Below, in pieces: positions 24,750-33,898 of a stretch of 55,422 nucleotides of DNA (its first letter is position 1; every line of letters begins with the position of its first letter). The DNA lies in contig DHAE01000025.1 of assembly GCA_002397315.1 (NCBI GenBank), forward strand, positions 264,992-320,413. Direction: 5' to 3'. Below the pieces are notes generated by a model. It was not told where the DNA came from. It worked only from the letters and a program-made list of their open reading frames with translations, and did no database searches. The position numbers and the translations under genes are program-made. Source of the stretch: Comamonadaceae bacterium UBA4962. GTDB taxonomy: Bacteria > Pseudomonadota > Gammaproteobacteria > Burkholderiales > Burkholderiaceae_C.

Positions 24750-26828
24750 TCAGGGGATGGCCAACGCCTCCACTTCGACAGCGCAGTCGTAGAACGTCGG
24801 CGCCGCCCCCAGGTCCGTGAGCGCCTGCCCCGTCACCTCGTTCACGTTCGTGCCCTGCAGGCCGAACTTGCGCCACCAGATGCCCAGGCCGTGCACCACG
24901 CCCGAGCGCGCGCGGCCGTTGAGCGCCACGCGGCAGGCATAGCTGCCGCGGTCGTTGAACACGCGCACGGAGGTGCCGTCGGCGATGCCGCGCGCGGCGG
25001 CGTCCTCGGGGTGCATCTCCAGCAGCGGTTCGGTCTCGATGTTGCGCAGGCTCGTGACGTTCACGAAGGTGGAGTTCAGGAAGTTGCGCGCGGGCGGAGA
25101 GATCATCGCGAGCGGGTAGCGCGCGCCCGGCTGGGCGGGCTCGCGGTTGGGCAGGTAGTCGGGCAGCGGATCGAGCCCCTGCGCGGCCAGCCGCTCGCTG
25201 TGGAACTCGCAGCGGCCCGAGGGCGTCGGGAAGCCGCCTTCCGCGAACGGCGCATCGGGAATCGACAGCGTGGCGAAGCCCGTGTCCAGCAGTTGCTGGA
25301 AGTCCACGTGCGCGCCGTAGGCCTGCCGGCAGAGGTCTTCGTCGCTGTCCGCGAAGCAGGGCTCGTCGAAACCCATGCGCGCGGCCAGCTCGCGGAACAC
25401 CTGAGTGTTGGACTTGGCCTGGCCGAGCGGCGCCACGGCAGGCCGGTTCAGCAGCACGTCGGTGTGGCCGTACGCCACCTGGATGTCCCAGTGCTCGAGC
25501 TGCGTGGTGGCGGGCAGCACGTAGTCGGCATAGTCCGCGGTGTCGGTCTGGAAGTGCTCCAGCACCACGGTGAACAGGTCGTCCCGCGCGAAGCCGCGCA
25601 CCACCTTGGCGGATTCCGGCGCCACGGCCACCGGGTTGCTGTTGTAGACCACCACGGCCTCGACGCGCGGGCCGAACTCCGGCGAGGCGGCGCGCAGCAG
25701 GTCGTCGCCGATGGTGGACATGTTGATGGTGCGCGGCCGCACGCCCGCGGGGATCAGGTCGGGCCGGTGCAGGGCTGGACGCTGCACGGGGAATTGCCCC
25801 GAGCTGGAGAGCAGCAGCCCGCCCGCCCGGTGCCGCCAGGCGCCCACGAGCGCGGGCAGGCAGGCCACGGCGCGCGTGGCATTGCCGCCGCCGCGCGCGC
25901 GCTGCATGCCGTAGTTGAGGCGGATCGCCGCGGGCTTGGTGGTGCCGTAGTCGCGCGCGAGCTGGCGGATCTGCTCCACCGGCAGGCCGCAGACCGCCGC
26001 GGCCCGCTCGGGCGGCCAGGCCAGCGCCCGCTCGCGCAGGCCCTCCCAGCCCACCGTGTGGCGCGCGATGTAGTCGTGGTCCAGCCAGTCGTGCACGATC
26101 AGCTCGTGCATCAGCGCCAGGGCCAGCGCGGCATCGGTGCCGGGCAGCAGTTGCAGGTGCTCGTGGCACTTGTCGGCGGTTTCGGTGCGGCGCGGGTCGA
26201 TGCACACCAGCCGGGCGCCGGCGCGCTTGGCCTGCTGCGCATAGCGCCAGAAATGCAGGTTGCTGCCGATCGAATTGCTGCCCCAGACGATGATCAGCTG
26301 CGATTCGGCGAAGTGCTCCACCTTCATGCCCACCTTGCCGCCCAGCGTCTGGTTCAGGCCCTCGCCGCCGGCCGCGGCGCAGATGGTGCGCCCGAGCAGC
26401 GAGGCGCCCAGGCGGTGGAAGAAGCGCCGGTCCATGCTCTCGCCCTGCACCAGCCCCATGGTGCCGGCATAGCTGTAGGGCAGCACGGCCTGCGGATCGC
26501 GCGCCGCGATGGTGGAAAGGCGCGCCGCGATGTCGGTGAGGGCTTCGTCCCAGCCCACGGGCTCGAACTGGCCGCTGCCCTTGGGGCCGGTGCGCCGCAG
26601 CGGGGTCAGGATGCGGTCCGGGTGGTTGGTGCGTTCGGCGTAGCGCGACACCTTGGCGCACAGCACGCCGTCGGTGTGGGGATGGGCGGGGTTGCCCTGC
26701 ACGCGGACGGCCACGCCGTTGTCCACGGTGGTGAGCAGGGCGCAGGTATCGGGGCAGTCGTGGGGGCAGGCGCCGCGCACCTGAACGGGGCCCGGCGCGG
26801 TTTCCGGAATGTGGGGAGAAGTTTCCAT
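24750..26828 (-). CDS. Molybdopterin (bis-MGD) oxidoreductase, DMSO reductase family
   Basis: A 692-residue molybdenum enzyme. An N-terminal 4Fe-4S motif is present (CPHDCPDTC, with a fourth Cys in VLCAKV), then the family's FEPVGWDEAL, GSNSIGSNLHFW, and LYGSTETA-free catalytic core, and a C-terminal molybdopterin dinucleotide-binding domain (MHPEDAAARGIADGTSVRVF, GTNVNEV). No signal peptide is evident, so it is probably cytoplasmic. The substrate cannot be inferred; family members act on S- or N-oxides, formate, or perform hydration. It has no adjacent electron-transfer or chaperone subunit. It is divergent from a LivK-like receptor gene, with 128 bases between them. Confidence 0.88.
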   Translation of the reverse strand: METSPHIPETAPGPVQVRGACPHDCPDTCALLTTVDNGVAVRVQGNPAHPHTDGVLCAKVSRYAERTNHPDRILTPLRRTGPKGSGQFEPVGWDEALTDIAARLSTIAARDPQAVLPYSYAGTMGLVQGESMDRRFFHRLGASLLGRTICAAAGGEGLNQTLGGKVGMKVEHFAESQLIIVWGSNSIGSNLHFWRYAQQAKRAGARLVCIDPRRTETADKCHEHLQLLPGTDAALALALMHELIVHDWLDHDYIARHTVGWEGLRERALAWPPERAAAVCGLPVEQIRQLARDYGTTKPAAIRLNYGMQRARGGGNATRAVACLPALVGAWRHRAGGLLLSSSGQFPVQRPALHRPDLIPAGVRPRTINMSTIGDDLLRAASPEFGPRVEAVVVYNSNPVAVAPESAKVVRGFARDDLFTVVLEHFQTDTADYADYVLPATTQLEHWDIQVAYGHTDVLLNRPAVAPLGQAKSNTQVFRELAARMGFDEPCFADSDEDLCRQAYGAHVDFQQLLDTGFATLSIPDAPFAEGGFPTPSGRCEFHSERLAAQGLDPLPDYLPNREPAQPGARYPLAMISPPARNFLNSTFVNVTSLRNIETEPLLEMHPEDAAARGIADGTSVRVFNDRGSYACRVALNGRARSGVVHGLGIWWRKFGLQGTNVNEVTGQALTDLGAAPTFYDCAVEVEALAIP

Positions 26829-26956
26829 TGTGCGGGATCGATCGATACACTGCGGCCTTACGGTCGAGCCGGGCGCATGCCCGCTCTTCCGGGAGTCCGT
26901 GGGGTCCTGCCTATTTTCCGGGCAGGTGGATGGGGTACAAACAGGGGGATTTCACC

Positions 26957-28099
26957 ATGAAGCAAGGGGTTTTGGGGCGCCGCCGGTTTTCCGCCGGGCT
27001 GGCGATCGCCGCGCTGTCAGGCACGGGAATGGCGCGCGCGCAGACCGACGGGCCGATCGTGCTGGGCCAGTCGGCGCCGTTCTCGGGGCCGGCCGCCCAA
27101 CTGGGCGTGCAGTTCCATGCAGGGGCCCGGCTCCATTTCGACGCGGTCAACGCCCAGGGCGGCATCGGCCGCCGGCCGGTGGAGCTGCTCACGCTGGACG
27201 ACGGCTACGAGCCGGACCGCTGCGTGGCCAACACGCGCAAATTCATCGAGCAGGACGTGCTGGCCCTCTTCGGGTACGTGGGCACGCCCACCAGCCTGGC
27301 CGCGCTGCCGCTGTTCACCCAGGCCCGCGTGCCGTTCTTCGCGCCGTTCACCGGGGCCGAGGGGCTGCGCCAGCCCTTCAACCGGCTGATCTTCCACGTG
27401 CGGGCGTCCTACCACGCCGAGACGGCGCTGATCGTGCGGCAGCTCACGAACCTGGGCCTGCACCGCATCGCCGTCTTCCACCAGGACGACGCCTACGGCA
27501 AGGCGGGGCTCGACGGCGTCACCCGCGCGCTGGCGACGCAGAACCTGCAGCCGCATGCCACCGGGACCGTGCCGCGCAATTCGGTCGACGTGGCCGGGGC
27601 CGTGGACAAACTCGTGGCCGCCCAGCCCGAGGCGATCGTGCAGGTCTGCACCTATGCGGCGAGCGCGGCCTTCGTACGCGCCGCGCGCAAGGCCGGCTAC
27701 GGCGGCACCTTCTACAACCTGTCCTTCGTGGGCACGCAGGCCCTGGCCGATGCCCTGGGGCCCGACGGGGCCGGCGTGGTCGTCTCGCAGGTGATGCCGT
27801 CGCCCTACCAGACCAAGCGGCAGATCGTGCGCGAATTCCAGGAGGCGATCCGCCGGGGCGGCAACAAGGTGCAGCCCAACTACTCGAGCATGGAGGGCTA
27901 CGTGGCCGCCCGCGTGTTCACCGAAGGCCTGCGCGAGGCCGGCGGCCGCGCCACGCGCGAGGCGCTCGTCTCCGGGCTGGAGGCCCTCGGCAACACGACC
28001 GTGGGGGGCTTCGCGGTCAATTTCGGCGCGAACAGCCATGCCGGCTCGCGCTTCGTCGAACTGTCGATGCTCACGGGCGACGGACGCGTGAAGACGTGA
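26957..28099 (+). CDS. LivK-like ABC transporter substrate-binding protein (orphan)
   Basis: A 380-residue periplasmic binding protein of the branched-chain amino acid receptor family (Peripla_BP_6 type). A twin-arginine-like signal (GRRRFSAGLAIAALSGTG) ends near ARA-QT. The mature protein opens with IVLGQSAPFSGPAAQLGVQF and contains GGIGRRPVELLTLDDGYEPD, FGYVGTPTSLA and YHAETALIVRQL, all typical. The ATG has AGGGGG seven bases upstream. No permease or ATPase genes are adjacent. Its last codons and stop lie in an 8-base tandem repeat. The ligand is unknown; the divergent molybdoenzyme may act on related compounds, but this is only positional. Confidence 0.9.
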   Translation: MKQGVLGRRRFSAGLAIAALSGTGMARAQTDGPIVLGQSAPFSGPAAQLGVQFHAGARLHFDAVNAQGGIGRRPVELLTLDDGYEPDRCVANTRKFIEQDVLALFGYVGTPTSLAALPLFTQARVPFFAPFTGAEGLRQPFNRLIFHVRASYHAETALIVRQLTNLGLHRIAVFHQDDAYGKAGLDGVTRALATQNLQPHATGTVPRNSVDVAGAVDKLVAAQPEAIVQVCTYAASAAFVRAARKAGYGGTFYNLSFVGTQALADALGPDGAGVVVSQVMPSPYQTKRQIVREFQEAIRRGGNKVQPNYSSMEGYVAARVFTEGLREAGGRATREALVSGLEALGNTTVGGFAVNFGANSHAGSRFVELSMLTGDGRVKT

Positions 28100-28151
28100 A
28101 GACGTGAAGACGTGAAGACGTGAAGACGTGAAGACGTGAAGGCGTGAAGGC
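28088..28151. repeat. Eight-copy 8-base tandem repeat (GTGAAGAC/GTGAAGGC)
   Basis: Six perfect GTGAAGAC units are followed by two GTGAAGGC units. The array begins inside the final codons of the LivK-like gene, and the first unit boundary supplies its stop (GTG AAG ACG TGA). It occupies the gap before the convergent argE end at 28166. Because the stop is reached within the first two units, copy-number change should not alter the protein. Confidence 0.9.
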
Positions 28152-28165
28152 GTGGGCGCGGCGGC

Positions 28166-29329
28166 TCAGAGCCCCTCGAACTCCCGCGTCTGCGCCAGGC
28201 CGCGCATGAACGCCTCGCAGCGGGCCAACTGCTCCAGGCTCACGTATTCGTCGGGCTGGTGGGCCTGGCGGATGCTGCCCGGGCCGCAGACCACGGTGGA
28301 GATGCCGGCGTTCTTGAAAAGGCCGGCCTCGGTGCCGAAGGCGACCAGCGTGGTGCCGGCCTCGCCGGCGAGGCGCTGCGCCAGGCGCGTGACGGGGTCC
28401 TGCGCGCTGCCGAGGAAGCTCGGGATCTCGCAGATGGTGTCGAAGGTGATGCCCGCTTGCGGCGCCACCGCCTGCATCGCGGGCTCGAGCGAGCGCGCAT
28501 AGGCCACCACCTCGGCCTGCATGCGCGCTGCGTCGGCCGTGGGCAGGTCGCGGAACTCGTAGCGGAACTCGGCGTCGCGCGGCACCACGTTGTCGGCGAT
28601 GCCGCCGTGGAACTGGCCCACGCTGGCGGTGGAGAAAGGCACGTCGAAGCCATCGAAGCGCGGCTCCTCACGCTCGAAGCCCTCGGCCATGTCGCGCACG
28701 CGACCGACCACGCGCGCGGCCATCTCGATCGCGTTCACCGAATGCGGCGTGAGCGAGGAGTGCGCCTCCTTGCCGCGCACGCAGCAGCGGTAGCGGTACA
28801 CGCCCTTGTGCGCGATCGCCGGCACCATGTCCGTGGGCTCGCCCACGATGCAGGCGAGCGGCCGCACGCCGGCCTCGCGCAGGTCGGCGATGAGTTCGCG
28901 GGCGCCGAAGCAGCCCACTTCCTCGTCGTATCTGAAGGCGTAGTGGATGGCGAAGGGCGCATCGCTTTCCAGGAACTGGCGCGCCTGCGACAGCGCGATG
29001 GCGATGAAGGCCTTCATGTCGGCGCTGCCCCGCCCGTAGAGCCGGCCGTCCTGTACGGTGGCCGAGAGCGGGTCCATGCTCCAGTCCTGGCCGTCCCACG
29101 GCACGGTGTCGGTGTGGCCCGAAAGGATGATGCCGGCGGGCTTGCCCTCGCCGAGCGTCGCGAACAGATTGGCCTTGGTCCTGCTCGCGTCGTAGGTCAG
29201 CCGGCACTTCACGCCGAGGCTCTCCAGCTCCGTGCGGACGAAGTCGATCAGTTCCAGGTTGGAGCGTTGGCTCACGGTGTTCATGCGCACCAGGGACCGG
29301 GCGAGCGAGAGGGCGTGTTCTGACAGCAT
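28166..29329 (-). CDS. argE: Acetylornithine deacetylase (M20 family)
   Basis: Zinc-dependent M20 deacetylase, 387 residues, the usual ArgE length; it removes acetyl from N2-acetylornithine in arginine synthesis. Metal-binding and catalytic motifs are visible: LSGHTDTVPWDG, LYGRGSADMKAFIA, DEEVGCFGA, VGEPTD, and HQPDEYVS near the C-terminus. The dimerisation domain carries GKEAHSSLT. ATG 29329 is the first plausible start, though no strong Shine-Dalgarno precedes it. It is divergent from another M20 amidohydrolase (29411). Other M20 N-acyl amino acid deacetylases are possible, but the motifs fit ArgE best. Confidence 0.9.
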   Translation of the reverse strand: MLSEHALSLARSLVRMNTVSQRSNLELIDFVRTELESLGVKCRLTYDASRTKANLFATLGEGKPAGIILSGHTDTVPWDGQDWSMDPLSATVQDGRLYGRGSADMKAFIAIALSQARQFLESDAPFAIHYAFRYDEEVGCFGARELIADLREAGVRPLACIVGEPTDMVPAIAHKGVYRYRCCVRGKEAHSSLTPHSVNAIEMAARVVGRVRDMAEGFEREEPRFDGFDVPFSTASVGQFHGGIADNVVPRDAEFRYEFRDLPTADAARMQAEVVAYARSLEPAMQAVAPQAGITFDTICEIPSFLGSAQDPVTRLAQRLAGEAGTTLVAFGTEAGLFKNAGISTVVCGPGSIRQAHQPDEYVSLEQLARCEAFMRGLAQTREFEGL

Positions 29330-29410
29330 CGTGGGGGTGTGGAATAACCCTGTCTGGTGCGCATGCGGAGGCAGGGCTAGACTCTCCGCAACCGAAGGAA
29401 GACACCCATT

Positions 29411-30637
29411 ATGAAACTCATCGACTCCATCGTCACCGAGGCCGCGGGCATCGCCGCCGTGCGCCGCGACATCCACGCGCACCCCGAGCTCTGCTTCGAG
29501 GAAGTCCGCACGGCCGACGTCGTGGCCGCCAAGCTCGCCGAGTGGGGCATCGAGACCCACCGCGGCCTGGGCAAGACCGGCGTGGTGGGCATCGTGCACG
29601 GCCGCGACGGCGGCGCCTCGGGCCGCGCGGTGGGCCTGCGTGCCGACATGGACGCGCTGCCCATCACCGAATTCAACACCTTCTCGCATGCCAGCACCCA
29701 CCCCGGCAAGATGCACGCCTGCGGCCACGACGGCCACACGGCGATGCTGCTCGGCGCGGCCCAGCATTTCGCGAAGCACCGCGATTTCGACGGCACCGTG
29801 TACCTGATCTTCCAGCCGGCGGAAGAGGGCGGCGGCGGCGCGCGCGTGATGATCGAGGACGGCCTGTTCACGCGGTTCCCGATGGAGGCCGTGTTCGGCA
29901 TGCACAACTGGCCCGGCATGCGCGCCGGCCAGTTCGCGGTGAGCCCCGGCCCGGTCATGGCCTCGTCCAACGAGTTCAAGATCGTCATCCGCGGCAAGGG
30001 CAGCCACGCCGCCATGCCGCACATGGGCATCGACCCGGTGCCCGTGGCCTGCCAGATGGTGCAGGCGTTCCAGAACATCATCAGCCGCAACAAGAAGCCG
30101 GTGGATGCGGGCGTGATCTCGGTCACCATGATCCACACCGGCGAGGCCACCAACGTGGTGCCCGACAGCTGCGAACTTCAGGGCACCGTGCGCACCTTCA
30201 CGCTGGAAGTGCTCGACATGATCGAGCGCCGCATGCAGCAGGTGGCCGAGCACACCTGCGCCGCCCACGACGCGGTGTGCGAGTTCGAGTTCCACCGCAA
30301 CTACCCGCCCACCGTGAACGCGCCGGCCGAGGCCGCGTTCGCGCGCCGCGTGATGGAGGGCATCGTGGGCGCGGAGCACGTCTCCCCGCAGGAGCCCACC
30401 ATGGGCGCGGAGGATTTCGCGTTCATGCTGCAGGCCAAGCCCGGCGCCTACTGCTTCATCGGCAACGGCGAAGGCACGCACCGCGAGATGGGCCACGGCG
30501 GCGGCCCCTGCACGCTGCACAACCCGAGCTACGACTTCAACGACGACCTGCTGCCGCTGGGCGCGACCTACTGGGTCGAACTGGCACAGCAGTGGCTGGC
30601 GGCGCCGCGCCCCGCGGCCGACGGCACGGCGGCCTGA
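29411..30637 (+). CDS. M20 family amidohydrolase (hippurate hydrolase-like)
   Basis: A 408-residue metallo-amidohydrolase of the HipO/ILR1-like M20D group, hydrolysing N-acyl or N-aroyl amino acids. Key motifs are DIHAHPELCFEE, RADMDALP, HACGHDGHTAMLLGAA, FQPAEEGGGGA, GMHNWPG, GKGSHAAMPH, TGEATNVVPD and GAEDFAFML. The ATG is preceded by AAGGAAGA. It is followed after five bases by a DUF2817 peptidase-like gene, probably in the same transcript. Cytoplasmic; no signal peptide. The exact substrate (hippurate versus other N-acyl amino acids) is not decided by sequence. Confidence 0.92.
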   Translation: MKLIDSIVTEAAGIAAVRRDIHAHPELCFEEVRTADVVAAKLAEWGIETHRGLGKTGVVGIVHGRDGGASGRAVGLRADMDALPITEFNTFSHASTHPGKMHACGHDGHTAMLLGAAQHFAKHRDFDGTVYLIFQPAEEGGGGARVMIEDGLFTRFPMEAVFGMHNWPGMRAGQFAVSPGPVMASSNEFKIVIRGKGSHAAMPHMGIDPVPVACQMVQAFQNIISRNKKPVDAGVISVTMIHTGEATNVVPDSCELQGTVRTFTLEVLDMIERRMQQVAEHTCAAHDAVCEFEFHRNYPPTVNAPAEAAFARRVMEGIVGAEHVSPQEPTMGAEDFAFMLQAKPGAYCFIGNGEGTHREMGHGGGPCTLHNPSYDFNDDLLPLGATYWVELAQQWLAAPRPAADGTAA

Positions 30638-30642
30638 CCGGG

Positions 30643-31746
30643 ATGGCGGATACCCACGGAGCGTTTTCCTCCACCTATGCGCAGGCCCGGGCACGGTTTC
30701 TCGGTGCCGCGGCGGAGGCGGGCCTGACCGCCGAGTCGCATGCGCATCCGCTGCCGGGCCGCGAAGGCGAGGCGCTGGCGATGGACGTGGTGCGTGACGG
30801 CCCGGCCGATGCGCGCCGCCTGCTCCTCCTGAGCAGCGCCTGCCACGGCGTGGAGGGCCACTGCGGCAGCGGCGTGCAGGTGGCGATGCTGCGCGATGCG
30901 GCCTGGCGTGCCCGCGCGCACGAGGCGGGCGTGGCGGTGCTCTACATCCATGCGCTGAATCCGCACGGGTTCTCGCACACGCGCCGCGCGACCCACGAGA
31001 ACGTCGACCTGAACCGCAACTTCCACGACTTCTCGCAGCCGCTGCCGGCCAACGACGCCTACCGCGAGATCGCCGCGCTGCTGGTGCCCGATGCGTGGCC
31101 GCCCGGCCCCGACAACGAGCGCGCGGTGGCCGCGTTCATCGCGGAGCGCGGCGAGGCGGCCTGGCAATCCGCCATCACGCGCGGGCAGCACGAGTTCCCG
31201 GACGGGCTGTTCTTCGGCGGTACCGAGCCCACGTGGAGCAACCGCACGCTGCGCCAGGTACTGCGCGCGCACGGCGCGCAGGCCGCGCACATCGCCTGGA
31301 TCGACCTGCACACGGGCCTGGGCCCCAGCGGCCATGGCGAGCGCATCTACGCGGGCCGCGACGATGCCGACGCCATCGGCCGGGCGCGGTCCTGGTGGGG
31401 CGGCAACGGGGCGACGCCCGTCACCTCGATCTACGACGGCAGCTCCACCTCGGCCTTCCTGACCGGCCTCATGTGGACCAGCGTGTACGACGAATGCCCC
31501 GCCGCGTCCGTCACCGGCATCGCGCTCGAGTACGGCACCGTGCCCATCCTCGAGGTCGTACAGGCCCTGCGCGCCGCCCACTGGCTGCGGCTGCATCCCG
31601 AGGCGCCCGAGGCACAGGCCGAGGCCATCCGACGGCAGGTGCTGGCCGCGTTCTACACCGACACCCCCGAATGGCAGGCGCGCATTGTCGAGCAGGCCCG
31701 CGAGGCGCTGTTCCAGGCGGTGGAAGGCTTGGCCGGCCGGCGGTGA
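30643..31746 (+). CDS. DUF2817 / M14-like metallopeptidase family protein
   Basis: A 367-residue protein. Motifs compatible with a zinc carboxypeptidase-like fold include SACHGVEGHCGSG (HxxE), LNPHGFSHTRRATHENVDL, NRNFHDF, and IDLHTGLGPSGHGE. These match what I recall for the DUF2817 family, which is distantly related to M14 peptidases. No signal peptide is seen, so it is likely cytoplasmic. ATG 30643 follows the M20 amidohydrolase stop by five bases, so the two may be co-transcribed and jointly degrade acylated or peptide substrates (inference). Confidence 0.82.
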   Translation: MADTHGAFSSTYAQARARFLGAAAEAGLTAESHAHPLPGREGEALAMDVVRDGPADARRLLLLSSACHGVEGHCGSGVQVAMLRDAAWRARAHEAGVAVLYIHALNPHGFSHTRRATHENVDLNRNFHDFSQPLPANDAYREIAALLVPDAWPPGPDNERAVAAFIAERGEAAWQSAITRGQHEFPDGLFFGGTEPTWSNRTLRQVLRAHGAQAAHIAWIDLHTGLGPSGHGERIYAGRDDADAIGRARSWWGGNGATPVTSIYDGSSTSAFLTGLMWTSVYDECPAASVTGIALEYGTVPILEVVQALRAAHWLRLHPEAPEAQAEAIRRQVLAAFYTDTPEWQARIVEQAREALFQAVEGLAGRR

Positions 31747-31761
31747 ACGGCAGACCCGTGC

Positions 31762-31780
31762 CCGGGCCTGCCGGGCCCGG
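31762..31780 (+). terminator. GC-rich hairpin after the amidohydrolase pair
   Basis: CCGGGCC and GGCCCGG arms with a short loop lie 15 bases after the stop at 31746. No T-rich run follows, so it is at best a weak or Rho-assisted terminator. Confidence 0.3.
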
Positions 31781-31967
31781 CGCGCACGTGGCTGGACAGC
31801 GGGCCAAGCGTGCGTCCGACGCCGCTTTCCGCGTTTGACGGGTGCGCGCCTCTGGCATTTTTGCGCGTTATTGCAAACAATCTCTTTCATCAACCACATC
31901 GGCAGTGGCCAGGGCGGGAGAGGCGCCAGGGAGCAGAACACGGCCGTACACCGTGAAGGGAGGCACC

Positions 31968-33809
31968 ATGGCTGTGCAAGAGAGGGCCCGCTGGACATTG
32001 GCGCAGCGCCTCGTGGCGATCAATGCGCTCATCTTCCTGCTGCTGGCGGCGGTCGCCGCGTCCATCTGGGTCATGATGGAGCGGCTCGGCAGTGACGCCG
32101 AGATCGTGCGCGCCTACAACGTTCCGCAGCTGCAGCGCATCGCGGAACTCGAACTCAACGTCACGCGCGTCTCGCTGCAGTTGCGGCACGCGATCCTCTC
32201 GCGCACCCCTGAAGAGCTGAACGCCACCCTGGCCGACATCGCCGAGAAGCGCAGGCTGCTGCAGAAGACGCTGAAGGATTTCGGCGACAACATGATCTCC
32301 GACGACGGCCGCCAGGCATTCGCCCCGCTGCCGGCGCTCATGGACGAGTTCTGGGCCGTCGGGGGGCAGAACCTGGAGCTCATCCAGGCCGGCCGCAAGG
32401 ACGAGGCGTTCGCCCTGCTGGTGGACCGCACCATCCCCGCGCGCAACCGCCTGCTCGCACCGCTCGCCACGGAAAAGCAGCGCCAGGGCGACAGGCTCTC
32501 GTCCCGCATCAACGACGTGCAGGCCCTGGCCCGTACCGACCGCAACCTCGCCACGCTCGCGGTGCTGGCCGTGGTGACCTGCCTCGCCGGGCTGGGCTGG
32601 TACCTGCGCTCGGTGGTGCGCCAGCTCGGCGGCGATCCGCCCGAACTCAAGCGTGTGGCGGCGGCCGTGGCGGGGGGCGATCTGGCCGTGCACGTCCCGG
32701 TGCGCCCGGGCGATGCGTCCAGCATCATGGCCGGGCTCGGCACCATGCGCGAGCGGCTGTCGTCCGTGGTGACGACGGTGCGGTCGAGCGCGGAGAGCGT
32801 GTCCGCGGCCAGCGGAGAGATCGCGGCGGGCAACCACGATCTCTCCGCGCGCACCGAGCGGCAGGCCTCGGCGCTGGAGCAGACGGCGGCCTCCATGGAG
32901 CAGCTCGGCTCGACCGTGCGCCAGAACGCCGACAGCGCGCGCCGCGCCAACGAACTGGCCCTGGCCGCCTCCCAGGTGGCCGCGGACGGCGGCACGGTGG
33001 TCGCCCAGGTGGTGGACACCATGCGCGGCATCCAGGACAGCAGCCGGCAGATCGGCGACATCATCGGCGTGATCGACGGCATCGCGTTCCAGACCAACAT
33101 CCTCGCGCTCAACGCGGCCGTGGAGGCGGCCCGCGCGGGCGAGCAGGGCCGCGGCTTCGCCGTGGTGGCGGCCGAGGTGCGCACGCTTGCGCAGCGCAGC
33201 GCGACCGCCGCCAAGGAGATCAAGGAACTCATCACCGCGAGCGTGGAGCGCGTGGGCCGGGGCAGCGAACTCGTGGACCGCGCCGGCGCGACCATGGCGG
33301 AGATCGTCGCTTCCATCCGCCGCGCCACCGACCTGATGGGCGAGATCAGTGCCTCCAGCGCCGAGCAGAGCCAGGGCGTGGACCAGATCGCCGAAGCCAT
33401 CACCCACGTGGACCAGGCCACGCAGCAGAACGCGGCGCTCGTCGAGCAGATGGCCGCGGCGGCCAGCAGCCTGCAGGTGCAGGCGCAGGAACTGGTGCGT
33501 GCGGTGGAAGTGTTCCGGCTGGGGGGGCAGGCCGACCGGATGGCGGTCGCATCGGGCCCGGTTCCAGGCGGAGGTGCGGTGCGCGCGCAGGTCCGTATGC
33601 CGGTGCCTGCACCCGGCGCACGTCCGGCGTCCGTGGCTGCGGCCCCCCGCGGGGCAGCGGCACCTGCGCCCACGCCCGCGCGCCTGCCCGCGCACAAGGT
33701 CCAGGCCCCGGCCCAGCCCCGGGCTCCTGCCGCGTCCACGTCCACGTCCACTTCCGAGCCCACGGCGCCGCGGGCCGCGGGCGGATCGGACGACTGGGAA
33801 ACGTTCTGA
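31968..33809 (+). CDS. Methyl-accepting chemotaxis protein
   Basis: A 613-residue transmembrane chemoreceptor. TM1 spans residues ~15-36 (LVAINALIFLLLAAVAASIW), a four-helix-bundle-type periplasmic sensor follows, and TM2 spans ~194-214. A HAMP domain leads to the signalling domain, whose hairpin tip IDGIAFQTNILALNAAVEAA lies near residue 370. A Pro/Ala-rich tail ends in DWETF, the position of the NWETF pentapeptide that tethers CheR/CheB in enteric receptors. GAAGGGAGG lies just upstream of ATG 31968, which decides the start. The ligand is unknown. No other che gene is nearby. Confidence 0.95.
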   Translation: MAVQERARWTLAQRLVAINALIFLLLAAVAASIWVMMERLGSDAEIVRAYNVPQLQRIAELELNVTRVSLQLRHAILSRTPEELNATLADIAEKRRLLQKTLKDFGDNMISDDGRQAFAPLPALMDEFWAVGGQNLELIQAGRKDEAFALLVDRTIPARNRLLAPLATEKQRQGDRLSSRINDVQALARTDRNLATLAVLAVVTCLAGLGWYLRSVVRQLGGDPPELKRVAAAVAGGDLAVHVPVRPGDASSIMAGLGTMRERLSSVVTTVRSSAESVSAASGEIAAGNHDLSARTERQASALEQTAASMEQLGSTVRQNADSARRANELALAASQVAADGGTVVAQVVDTMRGIQDSSRQIGDIIGVIDGIAFQTNILALNAAVEAARAGEQGRGFAVVAAEVRTLAQRSATAAKEIKELITASVERVGRGSELVDRAGATMAEIVASIRRATDLMGEISASSAEQSQGVDQIAEAITHVDQATQQNAALVEQMAAAASSLQVQAQELVRAVEVFRLGGQADRMAVASGPVPGGGAVRAQVRMPVPAPGARPASVAAAPRGAAAPAPTPARLPAHKVQAPAQPRAPAASTSTSTSEPTAPRAAGGSDDWETF

Positions 33810-33898
33810 CCGCGCGCAGGCGCAGACACGCTGGCCGGAACGTCCTGATGAGATGGTTCTAAGATGGCGTTTCCACCATCCCGAAAGATCCTTGTCCC

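Noticed and set aside
28088..28151. The 8-base repeat as a phase-variation switch of the LivK-like protein
   Set aside because: The stop codon is formed inside the first two units, so changing the copy number leaves the reading frame and protein unchanged.
31762..31780. Strong intrinsic terminator after the DUF2817 gene
   Set aside because: The stem is good but no T-rich tract follows on the plus strand, so it is listed only at low confidence.
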